NCBI RefSeq assembly: GCF_025725645.1
Contig: NZ_CP107007.1
Coordinates: forward strand, 1,612,001 to 1,676,000
Reading direction: 5' to 3'
Length of the DNA stretch: 64,000 bases
Origin: Halomonas sp. GD1P12
Lineage (GTDB): Bacteria; Pseudomonadota; Gammaproteobacteria; Pseudomonadales; Halomonadaceae
This document shows positions 1 to 9,097 of this stretch, piece after piece (position 1 is the first letter of the stretch; the number at the start of each line of letters is the position of its first letter). A model generated the notes under the pieces. It worked only from the letters and a program-made list of their open reading frames with translations, searched no databases and was not told the DNA's origin. The position numbers and the translations under genes are program-made.

Positions 1-286
1 GCGGCACCGAGGCGGCGTTGATGCCGATCGAGGTGCCCACCAGCATGCGCGTGAACGGAATGATGGCGACCATCAGAATGATGAAGGGGATCGAGCGGCC
101 GATGTTGGTGACAAGGCTCAGCACCTGGTTGAGCACCGGCATCGCCATGATCTGGCGCGGGCGGGTCACGTAGAGCAGCACGCCGAGTGGCAGACCCAAA
201 AGCGTCGCGATGACCCCGGAGACCGCGACCATATAGAGCGTATCGAGCGTGGCCTGGAGAACAAGATCAAACATCGCGCTGGACAT
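1..286 (-). CDS. metI: Methionine ABC transporter permease MetI (partial, N-terminal part)
   Basis: Only the first 95 or so codons are in the window; the rest lies to the left. Read on the minus strand the protein opens MSSAMFDLVLQATLDTLYMV and continues into hydrophobic segments, including IGRSIPFIILMVAIIPFTR, which is characteristic of the MetI inner-membrane subunit of the MetNIQ D/L-methionine importer. The start ATG at 286 overlaps the last 20 bases of metN, so the two are translationally coupled. A second in-frame ATG at 274 is possible. The assignment rests on this sequence and on the adjacent metN; the binding protein metQ is expected beyond the window edge but is not seen. Confidence 0.85.
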   Translation of the reverse strand, partial: MSSAMFDLVLQATLDTLYMVAVSGVIATLLGLPLGVLLYVTRPRQIMAMPVLNQVLSLVTNIGRSIPFIILMVAIIPFTRMLVGTSIGINAASVP

Positions 287-1310
287 AGCCTAGTACCTCT
301 ACCTGTAGTTGATGCGCTTGAAGATACGCCATGGCTTGTTGGGTCTGCTCGGGGCTTCCCAACAGCTCGGCGATCATCAGCCCCAGCGTGCGCTCCTGAA
401 TGGATTCGACCTTGGCCTGCAGAATGCTGACATCGACACTGCACTCGCGGGCGAGGCGCGAAATGAGCGGCGTGGAAACCGCATCGCCCGAGAACGTCAG
501 ACGCACGACCGGATGGCTCTGCGGCCCCTGGGTGTCGGAGAGTCTTGCGATCAGCTCCTTGGGCGGGCTGAGCTGCAAGAAGTCGTTGAGAAACTCGCGG
601 CCGAGCCGCGTACTGGGGGCAGTGAAGAAGTCGCCGACGTCGGCGTCCTCGACCAGCTCGCCGCCGGAGATCAGGCTGACCCGGTGGCAGATCGACTTCA
701 CCACCTCCATTTCATGGGTGATCAGCAGAATCGTGATGCCAAGCGTTTGGTTGATGTCGCGCAGAAGCTCGAGAATCGAGCTGGTCGTTTGCGGGTCGAG
801 CGCCGAGGTCGCCTCGTCGCACAACAGCACCTGGGGGTTGCTCGCCAGCGCCCGGGCGATCGCCACGCGCTGCTTCTGGCCGCCGGAGAGCTGGGCGGGG
901 TACATGCGAGCCTTGTCGACGAGTCCCACCATTTCCAAAAGCGGCGTGACGCGCGTTTTGATATCGGCGCGCTTTTGACCCATTAGCTCCAGGGGCAGGG
1001 CGACGTTGTCGAAGACCGTGCGCGTGGTCAGCAGGTTGAAGTGCTGAAAGATCATGCCGATGCGGTGGCGAGTGCGGTTGAGCTCACGCCGCTTGAGGGT
1101 GGTGATGTCGCGGCCGTCGAGCGAAACGCGGCCTTCACTCGGGCGCTCGAGCAGGTTGACGCAGCGAATCAGCGTCGACTTGCCAGCGCCGGAAAGCCCG
1201 ATCACGCCGTGAATGGCGCCTCTTGGAACGGTGAGATTGACGTTCTTGAGGGCGTGGACCGCGCGGGGGCCGCTGCCGAAGGTTTTACTGACGTTACTAA
1301 GTTCGATCAT
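267..1310 (-). CDS. metN: Methionine ABC transporter ATP-binding protein MetN
   Basis: This 347-residue protein is the ATPase of the methionine importer. The Walker A motif GLSGAGKS lies at residues 38-45, the ABC signature LSGGQKQR near 142-149, and Walker B with the catalytic Glu in LLCDEATSALD follows. The C-terminal 100 residues or so form the NIL (ACT-like) domain that in MetN binds methionine and inhibits transport when cytoplasmic methionine is high. The length equals the usual MetN. It is the first gene of a minus-strand operon with metI and is preceded by a long leader carrying an intrinsic terminator, so expression is probably controlled by attenuation. Confidence 0.95.
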   Translation of the reverse strand: MIELSNVSKTFGSGPRAVHALKNVNLTVPRGAIHGVIGLSGAGKSTLIRCVNLLERPSEGRVSLDGRDITTLKRRELNRTRHRIGMIFQHFNLLTTRTVFDNVALPLELMGQKRADIKTRVTPLLEMVGLVDKARMYPAQLSGGQKQRVAIARALASNPQVLLCDEATSALDPQTTSSILELLRDINQTLGITILLITHEMEVVKSICHRVSLISGGELVEDADVGDFFTAPSTRLGREFLNDFLQLSPPKELIARLSDTQGPQSHPVVRLTFSGDAVSTPLISRLARECSVDVSILQAKVESIQERTLGLMIAELLGSPEQTQQAMAYLQAHQLQVEVLGYVQRDV

Positions 1311-1381
1311 GGCGTCTGCCTTTATGTGAGGCCGAAGACGGGAAGTGGCGGGGTTAAAAAAAGGGTTAAAACAAAGGGGCT

Positions 1382-1410
1382 AAAACAGAAAAGCCACCCC
1401 GACGGGTGGC
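1382..1410 (-). terminator. Intrinsic terminator inside the metN leader (attenuator)
   Basis: On the minus strand GCCACCC, a GTCG loop and GGGTGGC form a GC-rich hairpin followed by TTTTCTGTTTT. It lies after the predicted metN promoter and about 70 bases before the metN start, so it would stop transcription before the gene unless it is antiterminated. Confidence 0.7.
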
Positions 1411-1511
1411 CATCAATGCTGGGCTCGCCCTTTTAGCTGCACTTCACCGCCGTTGGCTGGTGGACGCCCGCAATCCGGGTATAAATCGGCGTCTATCGTC
1501 GTTGCGGCGAA

Positions 1512-1540
1512 AGTCTAAATAGCCCCCGGCGGGTTGTCAA
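1512..1540 (-). promoter_or_regulatory. Predicted sigma70 promoter of metN
   Basis: On the minus strand a perfect TTGACA (1535-1540) is separated by 17 bases from TAGACT (1512-1517). Transcription would begin near 1505 and give a leader of about 195 nt before the metN ATG. The rest of the gap between metN and ribE (1311-1745) contains only this leader and the ribE promoter region; no gene is evident. Confidence 0.6.
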
Positions 1541-1667
1541 CGTAGACCAGGTGCCAAGCGGTGACTGACAAAATCGGTCGCGATCGGCGCACGGGCAAGC
1601 GTTTTGAGTGCCGTTATCGCGCATTCAGCAGGAATGCGCTATTGCCAACAATCGATACAAACGCACT

Positions 1668-1696
1668 TTGGCCTGGCCGGCTTAAAAGGCGATAAT
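1668..1696 (+). promoter_or_regulatory. Predicted promoter of ribE
   Basis: TTGGCC (1668-1673) and GATAAT (1691-1696) are 17 bases apart, and the ribE ATG follows about 50 bases downstream. No FMN riboswitch consensus is visible in this short leader. Confidence 0.45.
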
Positions 1697-1745
1697 GACG
1701 CTTTAATCCCGGCCCTCGATGGTCGGGCGCCAATCAGGGGGAGTG

Positions 1746-2366
1746 ATGTTTACAGGTATCGTGCAGGGAGTCGCTCGCGTGGTCGAAGTGCGCGAGCTCG
1801 AGGAGTTTCGAACCCACGTGGTGGCGCTCGAGGCGCCGCTCAACGAAGGGCTCGAGCTCGGGGCGTCGGTATCGCATAACGGCGTATGTCTGACCGTCAC
1901 CGCAATCGACGGCGAGCGGGTCAGCTTCGATTTGATGCGCGAAACGCTCAGGCTGACCAATCTTGGTGCGCTTGGGGTCGGCGACTGCGTTAATATAGAG
2001 CGCGCCGCGCGCTTTGGTGATGAGATCGGCGGCCATTCGATGTCCGGTCACATCATCAGCATGGCGGACGTGGTGGCCATCGATGAAGCGCCCAACAACC
2101 GCCGGCTCTGGTTCTCGCTGCCCGCAAGTTTCGGGCGTTTCGTGTTCGAGAAGGGCTATATCGGCGTCGACGGTATCAGCCTCACCGTGGGCGACGTTCG
2201 CCCGGCCGGCGAGCGTGTGGAGTTCAGCGTCAACCTGATTCCCGAGACGCTCGAGCGCACGGTGTTGGGTGAGCGCCTACCGGGGTCTCGGGTAAATATC
2301 GAAATCGACCCGCAAACCCAGGTCATCGTCGAGACCGTCGAGCGGGTGCTGGCAGCGCGCGGGTGA
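1746..2366 (+). CDS. ribE: Riboflavin synthase alpha chain
   Basis: This 206-residue enzyme converts two 6,7-dimethyl-8-ribityllumazine molecules to riboflavin plus a pyrimidinedione. The N terminus MFTGIVQG is the family hallmark, and the protein is two similar lumazine-binding barrels; the second begins near GHIISMADVV, with YIGVDGISLTV and NLIPETLERT following as typical conserved stretches. The ATG at 1746 was chosen over an upstream in-frame start because it yields the canonical N terminus and has AGGGGGAG just ahead. It is transcribed alone here, divergent from metN; other rib genes are not in the window. Confidence 0.95.
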   Translation: MFTGIVQGVARVVEVRELEEFRTHVVALEAPLNEGLELGASVSHNGVCLTVTAIDGERVSFDLMRETLRLTNLGALGVGDCVNIERAARFGDEIGGHSMSGHIISMADVVAIDEAPNNRRLWFSLPASFGRFVFEKGYIGVDGISLTVGDVRPAGERVEFSVNLIPETLERTVLGERLPGSRVNIEIDPQTQVIVETVERVLAARG

Positions 2367-2575
2367 GCCCGACGTAGCGCAGGGGCACACGGCGTTGGTC
2401 GGGCCGGTTTGACCGAACGGTTAATACATGGCCTGAAGCTTGCTAGACAGTGAGTGGCAACGAAACGGCGGGCTTGCCCGCACTCATGAGCGGCGCACTA
2501 CCGGCTCGCATCGGTTTGGGGCTTTCGGTAGACTGTGCGGCTTTTCTTGGCAAAGGGCGCAGGGATCACAACGAT

Positions 2576-3874
2576 ATGAAGGGTCTGGATAACTATTTCA
2601 AGCTCACCGAGCAAAACACCAGTGTCAAAACCGAGGTGATCGCGGGCATCACCACGTTTTTGACCATGGCCTACATCATCTTCGTCAATCCGAGCATCCT
2701 GTCGGAAGCGGGGATGGACTACGGCGCGGTGTTCGTGGCGACCTGTGTCGCCGCCGCCATCGGCTGTTTCGTGATGGGGCTCTGGGCCAACTACCCCATC
2801 GCCCAGGCGCCGGGCATGGGCCTCAACGCCTTCTTCACCTACGGCGTGGTACTGGGAATGGGCTACACCTGGGAGGCGGCGCTCGGCGCGGTGTTCCTTT
2901 CAGGCTTGACCTTCTTTTTGCTGAGTATCTTCAAGATTCGCGAGTGGATCATCAACTCCATTCCGATGTCTTTGCGCCTCGGTATCGCGGCGGGTATCGG
3001 ACTGTTTCTGGCCATGATCGCGCTCAAGAACGCCGGTATCGTGGTGGAAAACCCGGCAACGCTGGTGTCGCTGGGCGATTTGACCCAGCCCTCCGCCATC
3101 TACGCGATGGTGGGCTTTTTCGTGATCACCGCTCTTGCTTATCGAAACGTCACCGGCGCGGTGATGATCGGGATTCTCGGTGTGACCGTAGTCTCGATGG
3201 CGCTTGGTCATAATCAGTACGGCGGGTTGATGTCGATGCCGCCGTCCATTGCGCCGACCTTCATGGCGATGGATCTGGCGGGCGCGTTGGACGTGGCGAT
3301 GCTCAGCGTCATCTTCGCCTTTCTGTTCGTCGATTTGTTCGACACCTCCGGCACCCTGGTCGGCGTTGCCCACCGCGGCAAGCTGTTGGATAAGGACGGC
3401 AAGCTTCCGCGCATCGGTCGCGCGATGATGGCGGACAGCACCGCGTCCATGTCCGGCGCGGTACTCGGCACCTCGACCACGACGAGCTACATCGAATCCA
3501 CCGCGGGCATCGCCTCCGGCGGGCGCACGGGCCTCACCGCGGTGGTGGTTGGTGTGCTGTTCTTGATCAGTCTGTTCTTCGCCCCGCTCGCCGGCTCCAT
3601 TCCCACCTACGCCACCGCCGGCGCGCTTTTATACGTAGCGGTGCTGATGGCGGGAAGCCTGGCCCATGCCAACTGGGACGATGCCACCGACGCAGCCCCC
3701 GTGCTGATCGCCGCGCTCGCCATGCCGCTTACGTTCTCCATCGCCGACGGCATCGCGCTTGGGTTCATCAGCTTCGTGGGCATCAAAGTGCTCTCTGGGC
3801 GCTTTGCGGATCTCAATCCGGCGGTGGTCGTGCTGGGGCTTCTGTTCGCAGTTAAATTCTTCTTTTTCGGCTAG
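2576..3874 (+). CDS. NCS2 family purine permease (AzgA/GhxP-type)
   Basis: This 432-residue inner-membrane protein belongs to the AzgA-like branch of nucleobase-cation symporter 2, which imports adenine, guanine or hypoxanthine with protons. About a dozen hydrophobic segments are visible, with the branch motifs [32 protein letters not shown] and [20 protein letters not shown]. The ATG at 2576 ([10 protein letters not shown]) matches family N termini, and an AGGG lies 11 bases upstream; a longer in-frame extension to 2450 looks untranslated. It leads directly into apt, which suggests that imported base is phosphoribosylated by the next gene. The exact substrate cannot be settled from sequence alone. 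Confidence 0.88.
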   Translation: MKGLDNYFKLTEQNTSVKTEVIAGITTFLTMAYIIFVNPSILSEAGMDYGAVFVATCVAAAIGCFVMGLWANYPIAQAPGMGLNAFFTYGVVLGMGYTWEAALGAVFLSGLTFFLLSIFKIREWIINSIPMSLRLGIAAGIGLFLAMIALKNAGIVVENPATLVSLGDLTQPSAIYAMVGFFVITALAYRNVTGAVMIGILGVTVVSMALGHNQYGGLMSMPPSIAPTFMAMDLAGALDVAMLSVIFAFLFVDLFDTSGTLVGVAHRGKLLDKDGKLPRIGRAMMADSTASMSGAVLGTSTTTSYIESTAGIASGGRTGLTAVVVGVLFLISLFFAPLAGSIPTYATAGALLYVAVLMAGSLAHANWDDATDAAPVLIAALAMPLTFSIADGIALGFISFVGIKVLSGRFADLNPAVVVLGLLFAVKFFFFG

Positions 3875-3912
3875 GCAGGCGCCTGGCCTTTTACCAACCC
3901 ATGAGAGACGCG

Positions 3913-4458
3913 ATGAGCATCTACGGCGACTACATCAAGTCCGTTATTCGCACGGTTCCCGACTGGCCTGAACAGGGCGTCAATTTTCGCGACATTACCC
4001 CTTTGCTACAAAACAGCTCGGCTTTTCGTAAACTGATCGATAGCTTCGTGCACCGCTATCAGGACATGGATCTGGATGCCATCGCAGCGATCGATGCGCG
4101 CGGTTTCATCATCGGCGCGCCGCTGGCCTACGAGCTTGGCTGCAGTTTCGTGCCGGTACGCAAGAAGGGCAAACTGCCGTTCAAGACCATCAGCGAAACC
4201 TATACGCTGGAGTACGGTCACTCCGAAGTGGAGCTTCACGCCGATGCCTTCGAACAGCAGGATCGCATTCTGCTGATGGACGATCTGATCGCCACCGGCG
4301 GTACCATGCTCGCCGCCGCCAACCTGATCCAAAGAAGCGGTGGTCAGGTCGTGGAAACCTCGACGATCATCGATCTGCCGGAGCTTGGTGGCTCACAAAA
4401 GATTCGCGACGCAGGCTTTAGCGTATTCGCGGTATGTTCCTTCAACGAAGACGAGTGA
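3913..4458 (+). CDS. apt: Adenine phosphoribosyltransferase
   Basis: Apt converts adenine and PRPP to AMP. The 181-residue product has the type I PRTase PRPP-binding loop [13 protein letters not shown] and the Apt-type N terminus [20 protein letters not shown], with [15 protein letters not shown] in the middle. The start at 3913 is preferred over the ATG at 3901 because GAGAGAC precedes it, while nothing resembling a ribosome binding site precedes 3901. It follows the purine permease by 38 bases and precedes gpt by 7, consistent with one salvage operon. Confidence 0.95.
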   Translation: MSIYGDYIKSVIRTVPDWPEQGVNFRDITPLLQNSSAFRKLIDSFVHRYQDMDLDAIAAIDARGFIIGAPLAYELGCSFVPVRKKGKLPFKTISETYTLEYGHSEVELHADAFEQQDRILLMDDLIATGGTMLAAANLIQRSGGQVVETSTIIDLPELGGSQKIRDAGFSVFAVCSFNEDE

Positions 4459-4465
4459 CGCCCCC

Positions 4466-4945
4466 ATGAGCAGCGAACGCTACCATCAGCATTTCACGGT
4501 TTCCTGGGACCAGCTTCACCGCGACGTGCGCGCCCTGTGCCACCAGCTCATCGAGCGCGACTTCAAGGGGATCGTTGCGATCACGCGAGGCGGACTGATT
4601 CCTGCCGCGCTCATCGCCCGCGAGCTCAACATTCGCCTGATCGATACGGTCTGCATCAAAAGCTATGACCACATGGATCAGGGCGGGCTTGGTGTATTGA
4701 AAGGCGTCGATCATGACGGCGATGGTTGGCTTCTGGTCGACGACCTGGTCGATACTGGCAAGACCGCTCGCGCGGTGCGCGAAATGCTGCCCAAGGCGCA
4801 CTTCGTCACCATTTACGCCAAGCCCGACGGTCGTCCGCTGGTCGATCAATACCTGACCGAAGTCGGCCAAAACTGTTGGATCCAGTTTCCCTGGGACATG
4901 GGCGTTGCCTATGTCGAGCCGCTCGCCGACCAAATCAAAAAGTGA
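4466..4945 (+). CDS. gpt: Xanthine-guanine phosphoribosyltransferase
   Basis: The 159-residue protein closely resembles enterobacterial Gpt: [30 protein letters not shown], the PRPP loop [13 protein letters not shown], and a C-terminal [11 protein letters not shown] that matches the base-binding region. Gpt makes GMP and XMP (and IMP less well) from the free bases. The ATG at 4466 gives the family N terminus; an in-frame extension into apt is ignored. It lies between apt and ung with gaps of under 10 bases. Confidence 0.93.
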   Translation: MSSERYHQHFTVSWDQLHRDVRALCHQLIERDFKGIVAITRGGLIPAALIARELNIRLIDTVCIKSYDHMDQGGLGVLKGVDHDGDGWLLVDDLVDTGKTARAVREMLPKAHFVTIYAKPDGRPLVDQYLTEVGQNCWIQFPWDMGVAYVEPLADQIKK

Positions 4946-4951
4946 GATGAG

Positions 4952-5635
4952 ATGACCGACCCTTTACCGACAGAGTGGAGTCAGTGGCTGGGCCAAGAGT
5001 TTCAGGCCGATTACATGGCCTCGCTCAAGGCGTTTCTGGCCGAAGAGAAAGCGGCGAAAAAGGTGATTTACCCGCACTCCTCGAACTGGTTTCGTGCCTT
5101 CGAGCTGACGCCGCTTTCACAGGTAAAGGTCGTCATTCTGGGCCAGGACCCGTATCACGGGCCCAATCAGGCCCATGGGCTCTGCTTTTCGGTCATGCCT
5201 GGCGTGCCGGTGCCGCCGTCGCTGGTCAATATTTACAAAGAGCTTGAAAGCGACGTCGGCTTTACACCGGTCAACCACGGCTTTCTGGAAGACTGGGCAA
5301 AACAGGGCGTGCTGCTTTTGAACACCGCCTTGACCGTCGAGCGCGGTAATGCCGCCTCGCATCGCGGCAAGGGGTGGGAGGGTTTCACCGACGCGGCAAT
5401 CAAAACGGTGAGTGAGCACGCCGAGCCGTGCGTTTTCCTGCTGTGGGGTAGTCACGCCCGACAGAAGAAAGCGCTGATCGATCAGTCGCGGCATTTGATT
5501 CTGGAATCACCGCACCCGTCGCCGCTGTCGGCCCATCGCGGTTTTCTGGGGAATCGTCATTTCTCCCAGGCCAATCGTTTCCTGGAAGAGCAGGGGCGCG
5601 CGCCGATCACTTGGCAATTGCCCGCGACCCCTTAA
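4952..5635 (+). CDS. ung: Uracil-DNA glycosylase
   Basis: This 227-residue family 1 UDG removes uracil from DNA. The water-activating loop [18 protein letters not shown] carries the catalytic Asp, and [13 protein letters not shown] is the DNA-intercalation loop with the catalytic His. [12 protein letters not shown] is also conserved. It is tightly packed after gpt (6 bases), an unusual partner for a salvage operon but one that makes sense where free uracil is recycled: upp and uraA follow directly. Confidence 0.96.
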   Translation: MTDPLPTEWSQWLGQEFQADYMASLKAFLAEEKAAKKVIYPHSSNWFRAFELTPLSQVKVVILGQDPYHGPNQAHGLCFSVMPGVPVPPSLVNIYKELESDVGFTPVNHGFLEDWAKQGVLLLNTALTVERGNAASHRGKGWEGFTDAAIKTVSEHAEPCVFLLWGSHARQKKALIDQSRHLILESPHPSPLSAHRGFLGNRHFSQANRFLEEQGRAPITWQLPATP

Positions 5636-5660
5636 CCTTGCCCCCGGTTGCGGGTAGAAT
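5632..5660 (+). promoter_or_regulatory. Predicted promoter of upp
   Basis: TTAACC (5632-5637, overlapping the ung stop codon) and TAGAAT (5655-5660) are separated by 17 bases, placing a start about 50 bases before the upp ATG. Confidence 0.5.
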
Positions 5661-5714
5661 AGCGCGCAATTTTGCGCCGGCCGGGCGCTTTTAACCCTGC
5701 AGTGAGGTAGTTCC

Positions 5715-6344
5715 ATGAGTGTTTACGCCATTAATCATCCGCTCGTCCAGCACAAGTTGGGCCTCATGCGGGAAGGGGGTCTGAGCACCAAGAGCTTTCG
5801 CGAACTGGCAGGGGAAGTGGCCAAACTGCTGACCTACGAAGCGACCAAGGATCTCGAGATCGAGGATCACGAGATCGAGGGCTGGAATGGCGAGCGCATC
5901 AAGACCCAGCGCTTGAAGGGCAAGAAGGTCACCGTCGTGCCGATTCTACGCGCAGGCCTTGGCATGCTCGAAGGTGTCACCGACCTGATCCCGAGCGCCC
6001 GGGTCAGCGTGGTCGGGCTTTATCGCGATGAAGAGACGCTCCAGCCGGTACCCTATTTTTCCAAGTTCGCCAACGATATCGAAGAGCGTATGGCGATCGT
6101 CATCGACCCGATGCTCGCCACCGGCGGCTCGATGATCGCCACGCTCGACATGCTGCGCGAGCGCGGCTGCGAAAGCATGAAAGTGATCGTGCTGGTCGCT
6201 GCGCCGGAAGGAATCGAGCGTGTGCGCGAGGCGCACCCGGATATCGATATCTACACCGCCTCCGTCGATGAGCGCCTGGACGAGAACGGCTATATCGTGC
6301 CGGGGTTGGGCGACGCCGGCGACAAGATCTTCGGAACGCGCTGA
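5715..6344 (+). CDS. upp: Uracil phosphoribosyltransferase
   Basis: Upp makes UMP from uracil and PRPP. The 209-residue length is standard. The [14 protein letters not shown] segment, the PRPP loop [12 protein letters not shown] and the C-terminal uracil-binding [16 protein letters not shown] are all present. GTGAGGTAG upstream provides a ribosome binding site. An intrinsic terminator lies between it and uraA, so the two may be only partly co-transcribed. Confidence 0.97.
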   Translation: MSVYAINHPLVQHKLGLMREGGLSTKSFRELAGEVAKLLTYEATKDLEIEDHEIEGWNGERIKTQRLKGKKVTVVPILRAGLGMLEGVTDLIPSARVSVVGLYRDEETLQPVPYFSKFANDIEERMAIVIDPMLATGGSMIATLDMLRERGCESMKVIVLVAAPEGIERVREAHPDIDIYTASVDERLDENGYIVPGLGDAGDKIFGTR

Positions 6345-6360
6345 TCGCGTTTTATACCGT

Positions 6361-6393
6361 GCCCCTTGCGCTTTGCGCCGGGGGCTTTTTTTT
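6361..6393 (+). terminator. Intrinsic terminator between upp and uraA
   Basis: GCCCC and GGGGC close a stem with inner GCGC/GCGC pairing, followed by eight T. It is 17 bases after the upp stop codon and 83 bases before the uraA start, so uraA depends on read-through or its own promoter. Confidence 0.75.
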
Positions 6394-6475
6394 GGGTGGC
6401 CACTATGAGCCGCCCGCATCGCAACTGATAACGCCGGTGCCCGTTGGGTACCAAGAGTACGTTAAGGAACGTGAT

Positions 6476-7705
6476 ATGAGTACCGCTTCATCCCGTGAGT
6501 CCTGGCCCAGAACGCTTCTGACCGGCGCCCAGATGCTCTTCGTGGCCTTTGGCGCGCTGGTGCTGGTGCCGCTTTTGACCGGTCTTGACCCGAGTGTGGC
6601 GCTGTTCACCGCCGGCGTGGGTACGCTGGTCTTTCACGGCGTGACCCGTCAAAGCGTGCCGGTGTTTCTGGCGTCATCCTTTGCCTTCATTGCGCCGATT
6701 CAAGGCTCGATCGCCCACTTTGGCGTCTCGGCGACGCTTGGCGGGCTGATCGCCGCGGGTCTGGTTTATACCGTTATCTCGCAAATTATTCGTCTAAAAG
6801 GGGTGGGGTGGCTGAATCGACTGCTGCCGCCGGTCGTGGTGGGACCGGTGATCATGGTGATCGGCCTTGCCCTGGCACCGACGGCGGTGAGTATGGCGGT
6901 GGGAGATACCAGCGATAACATCGGCTACGGTCAAGCGATCTTTCTCTCCATGGCGAGCCTTTTCGTCACCCTGGTGCTGGCGGTGTTCGGTCGCGGGCTT
7001 CTACGTCTGGTGCCGATCATGGGTGGGGTCGTCACCGGCTATACGCTGGCGCTGATCATGGGTGTGGTCGACTTCACGCCCATCCGCGAGGCGGCCTGGC
7101 TGTCGGTACCGGCCTTCACCGCGCCGAGCTTTCACTGGGCGGCGATTCTGTTCATGATTCCCGTGGCGATCGCCCCGGCGGTCGAGCATATTGGCGACAT
7201 GGTGGCGATCGGCTCGGTCACGCGGCAAAACTATCTGGAAAAGCCCGGCCTGCATCGCACGCTGTTGGGCGACGGCCTGGCCACCATGGTGGCGGCGCTG
7301 TTCGGCGGCCCGCCCAACACGACCTACTCGGAAGTCACTGGCGCCGTCACGCTCACCCGCGCGTTCAACCCGATCTACATGATCGTCGCCGCCGTGCTGG
7401 CGATTCTGCTGGCCTTTATCAGCAAGCTCGGCGCGCTGCTGCTGACCATTCCGGGGCCGGTCATGGGCGGCATCATGACGCTGCTGTTCGGTTCGATCGC
7501 GGTGGTGGGCATGAACACCCTGGTGCGCGCGGGGCAGTCGTTGACCGAGCCGCGCAACCTGGTCGTGGTGTCACTGATCCTGGTATTCGGTATTGGCGGC
7601 ATGCAGTTTGGCGGCGGCCAGTTCACCCTTCAGGGCGTTAGCCTGGCCGCGCTGGTCGGTATCGTGCTTAATGCCATTCTCCCCCCGGAAAAAGAGCTCG
7701 CCTAG
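6476..7705 (+). CDS. uraA: Uracil permease (NCS2 family, UraA)
   Basis: This 409-residue protein is a uracil:proton symporter of the UraA/PyrP branch. About 14 membrane segments are expected; visible signatures are QMLFVAFGALVLVPLLTGLD at the N terminus, AIAPAVEHIGDM (the substrate-binding Glu segment) and GGPPNTTYSEV. The ATG at 6476 is preceded by AAGGAACG at good spacing, so the longer in-frame reading into the terminator is not used. Pairing with upp is the classic arrangement: uptake followed by UMP formation. Confidence 0.94.
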   Translation: MSTASSRESWPRTLLTGAQMLFVAFGALVLVPLLTGLDPSVALFTAGVGTLVFHGVTRQSVPVFLASSFAFIAPIQGSIAHFGVSATLGGLIAAGLVYTVISQIIRLKGVGWLNRLLPPVVVGPVIMVIGLALAPTAVSMAVGDTSDNIGYGQAIFLSMASLFVTLVLAVFGRGLLRLVPIMGGVVTGYTLALIMGVVDFTPIREAAWLSVPAFTAPSFHWAAILFMIPVAIAPAVEHIGDMVAIGSVTRQNYLEKPGLHRTLLGDGLATMVAALFGGPPNTTYSEVTGAVTLTRAFNPIYMIVAAVLAILLAFISKLGALLLTIPGPVMGGIMTLLFGSIAVVGMNTLVRAGQSLTEPRNLVVVSLILVFGIGGMQFGGGQFTLQGVSLAALVGIVLNAILPPEKELA

Positions 7706-7717
7706 GCGGGCGTGGAG

Positions 7718-9097
7718 ATGCTCTTGCAACCCATCAGTGCGCCGTTTCCGGTGCTGGGCGTGGCGGCCTGGAGCGGAACGGGCAAGACAACGCTTCTGAC
7801 CGAACTATTGCCGCGCCTTAAAAAGGCCGGCCTGAACGTGGGTGTGATCAAGCACGCCCACCACGCCTTCGATATCGACAAGCCCGGTAAGGATAGTTAC
7901 CGGCTTCGCGAGGCCGGCGCCGCGCCGATGCTGGTGGCATCCAACCAGCGCTACGCGCTGATGCAGGAGACGCCGGCGCAGAGGCAAGCCGGCCAGGAAG
8001 GGCCGGATCTTTTACACCTGCTGTCACTCATGGCGGCACACCGGCCGGACCTGGTCATCGTCGAGGGTTTCAAGACCTGGCCGCTTTCCAAGCTCGTGCT
8101 CTACCGCGATGGCATTGGCGATGAGTCGATTATACAAAGCGACAACGTGGTGGCGGTGGCGCTCAAGGGCGAAGCCCCCGAGCGGCTTGACGCTTCTATC
8201 CCGCAGCTAAACCTTGATAACATCGACGAGATCGCGCGCTGGGTACTCGAATGGACCCGCGCGCACCGTGACGAGAGCACCGCAATGACCAGGGATAACG
8301 ACATGCAGCTGACGCATCTGAACGCCCAGGGCGAAGCCAATATGGTGGATATCGCCGATAAAGAGGAGTCCCGCCGGGAAGCGGTGGCGTCAGGGCGCAT
8401 CGTCATGGCGCCGGCTACGCTCAAGCTCTTGAGCGACGGCGAGCTTCCCAAGGGCGATGTGCTGGCCACGGCGCGTATCGCCGGTATTCAGGCAGCCAAG
8501 CGCACCTCTGAACTGATTCCGCTGTGTCACTCGCTGTCGCTGAGCAAGGTGAGCGTCGACTTTACGCTCGATTTCGACACCGGCGCGGTGAATGTCGAGG
8601 CGCTTTGCCGGCTCAGCGGGCGTACCGGTGTCGAAATGGAGGCGCTAACCGCGGTGTCGGTGGCGTGCCTGACGCTTTACGACATGTGCAAGGCGGTCGA
8701 CAAGGAGATGCGCATCGAGGCGATTCAGCTCGAGAGCAAGCAGGGTGGGGTGCGCGGCGACTATCAGCGCCAGAATGGGCCGATCGTCACCGGTGAGGGT
8801 AACCCGGGCGAGGTGAGCGTGGGCGAGCGCTGTAGCGTGTCGCCCTGCGTACGGGTCAAGTTTCTGGCCGAGCTGCGTGAGCAGGTCGGCGAAAGTGATC
8901 TATCGCTGTCGCTTTCTGATCTCGAAAGCCGCGACGTGGCCGGGCTCAAGGCGTACCTGAAGGCGCGCGACGCGCGCTTTTCCGCACTGGCGGACAAGCG
9001 CACGCTCTGCGCCGTCAACCAGGTGATGGCCAACGATAGCGCGCCAATCACCGATAAAGACGAGATCGCCTTTTTCCCGCCAGTTACCGGAGGCTGA
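7718..9097 (+). CDS. MobB-MoaC-MoaD fusion protein (molybdenum cofactor synthesis)
   Basis: One open frame of 459 residues joins three proteins that are normally separate. Residues 1-190 or so are MobB, the GTP-binding adaptor of guanine-dinucleotide cofactor synthesis, with Walker [11 protein letters not shown] and [13 protein letters not shown]. From M196 the sequence is MoaC (cyclic pyranopterin monophosphate synthase), with LIPLCHSL and [20 protein letters not shown]. From about residue 377 it is MoaD, the sulfur carrier of MPT synthase, ending FFPPVTGG; the C-terminal Gly-Gly is required for thiocarboxylation. An internal ATG at 8303 with AGGGA eight bases upstream could give separate MoaC-MoaD. 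A GTG at 7712 is an alternative start. moaE follows without a gap. Confidence 0.9.
   Translation: MLLQPISAPFPVLGVAAWSGTGKTTLLTELLPRLKKAGLNVGVIKHAHHAFDIDKPGKDSYRLREAGAAPMLVASNQRYALMQETPAQRQAGQEGPDLLHLLSLMAAHRPDLVIVEGFKTWPLSKLVLYRDGIGDESIIQSDNVVAVALKGEAPERLDASIPQLNLDNIDEIARWVLEWTRAHRDESTAMTRDNDMQLTHLNAQGEANMVDIADKEESRREAVASGRIVMAPATLKLLSDGELPKGDVLATARIAGIQAAKRTSELIPLCHSLSLSKVSVDFTLDFDTGAVNVEALCRLSGRTGVEMEALTAVSVACLTLYDMCKAVDKEMRIEAIQLESKQGGVRGDYQRQNGPIVTGEGNPGEVSVGERCSVSPCVRVKFLAELREQVGESDLSLSLSDLESRDVAGLKAYLKARDARFSALADKRTLCAVNQVMANDSAPITDKDEIAFFPPVTGG

Noticed and set aside
1311..1560. SAM-I riboswitch or MetJ boxes in the metN leader
   Set aside because: The core SAM-I consensus strings are absent and no clear AGACGTCT repeats occur; only the terminator and promoter can be supported.
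2367..2575. Purine riboswitch before the AzgA permease
   Set aside because: No recognisable purine-aptamer loop sequences; only an inverted GCCCGAC/GTCGGGC pair near the ribE end.
4340..4465. N-terminal extension of gpt overlapping apt
   Set aside because: The in-frame extension has no family similarity; the ATG at 4466 gives the standard N terminus.
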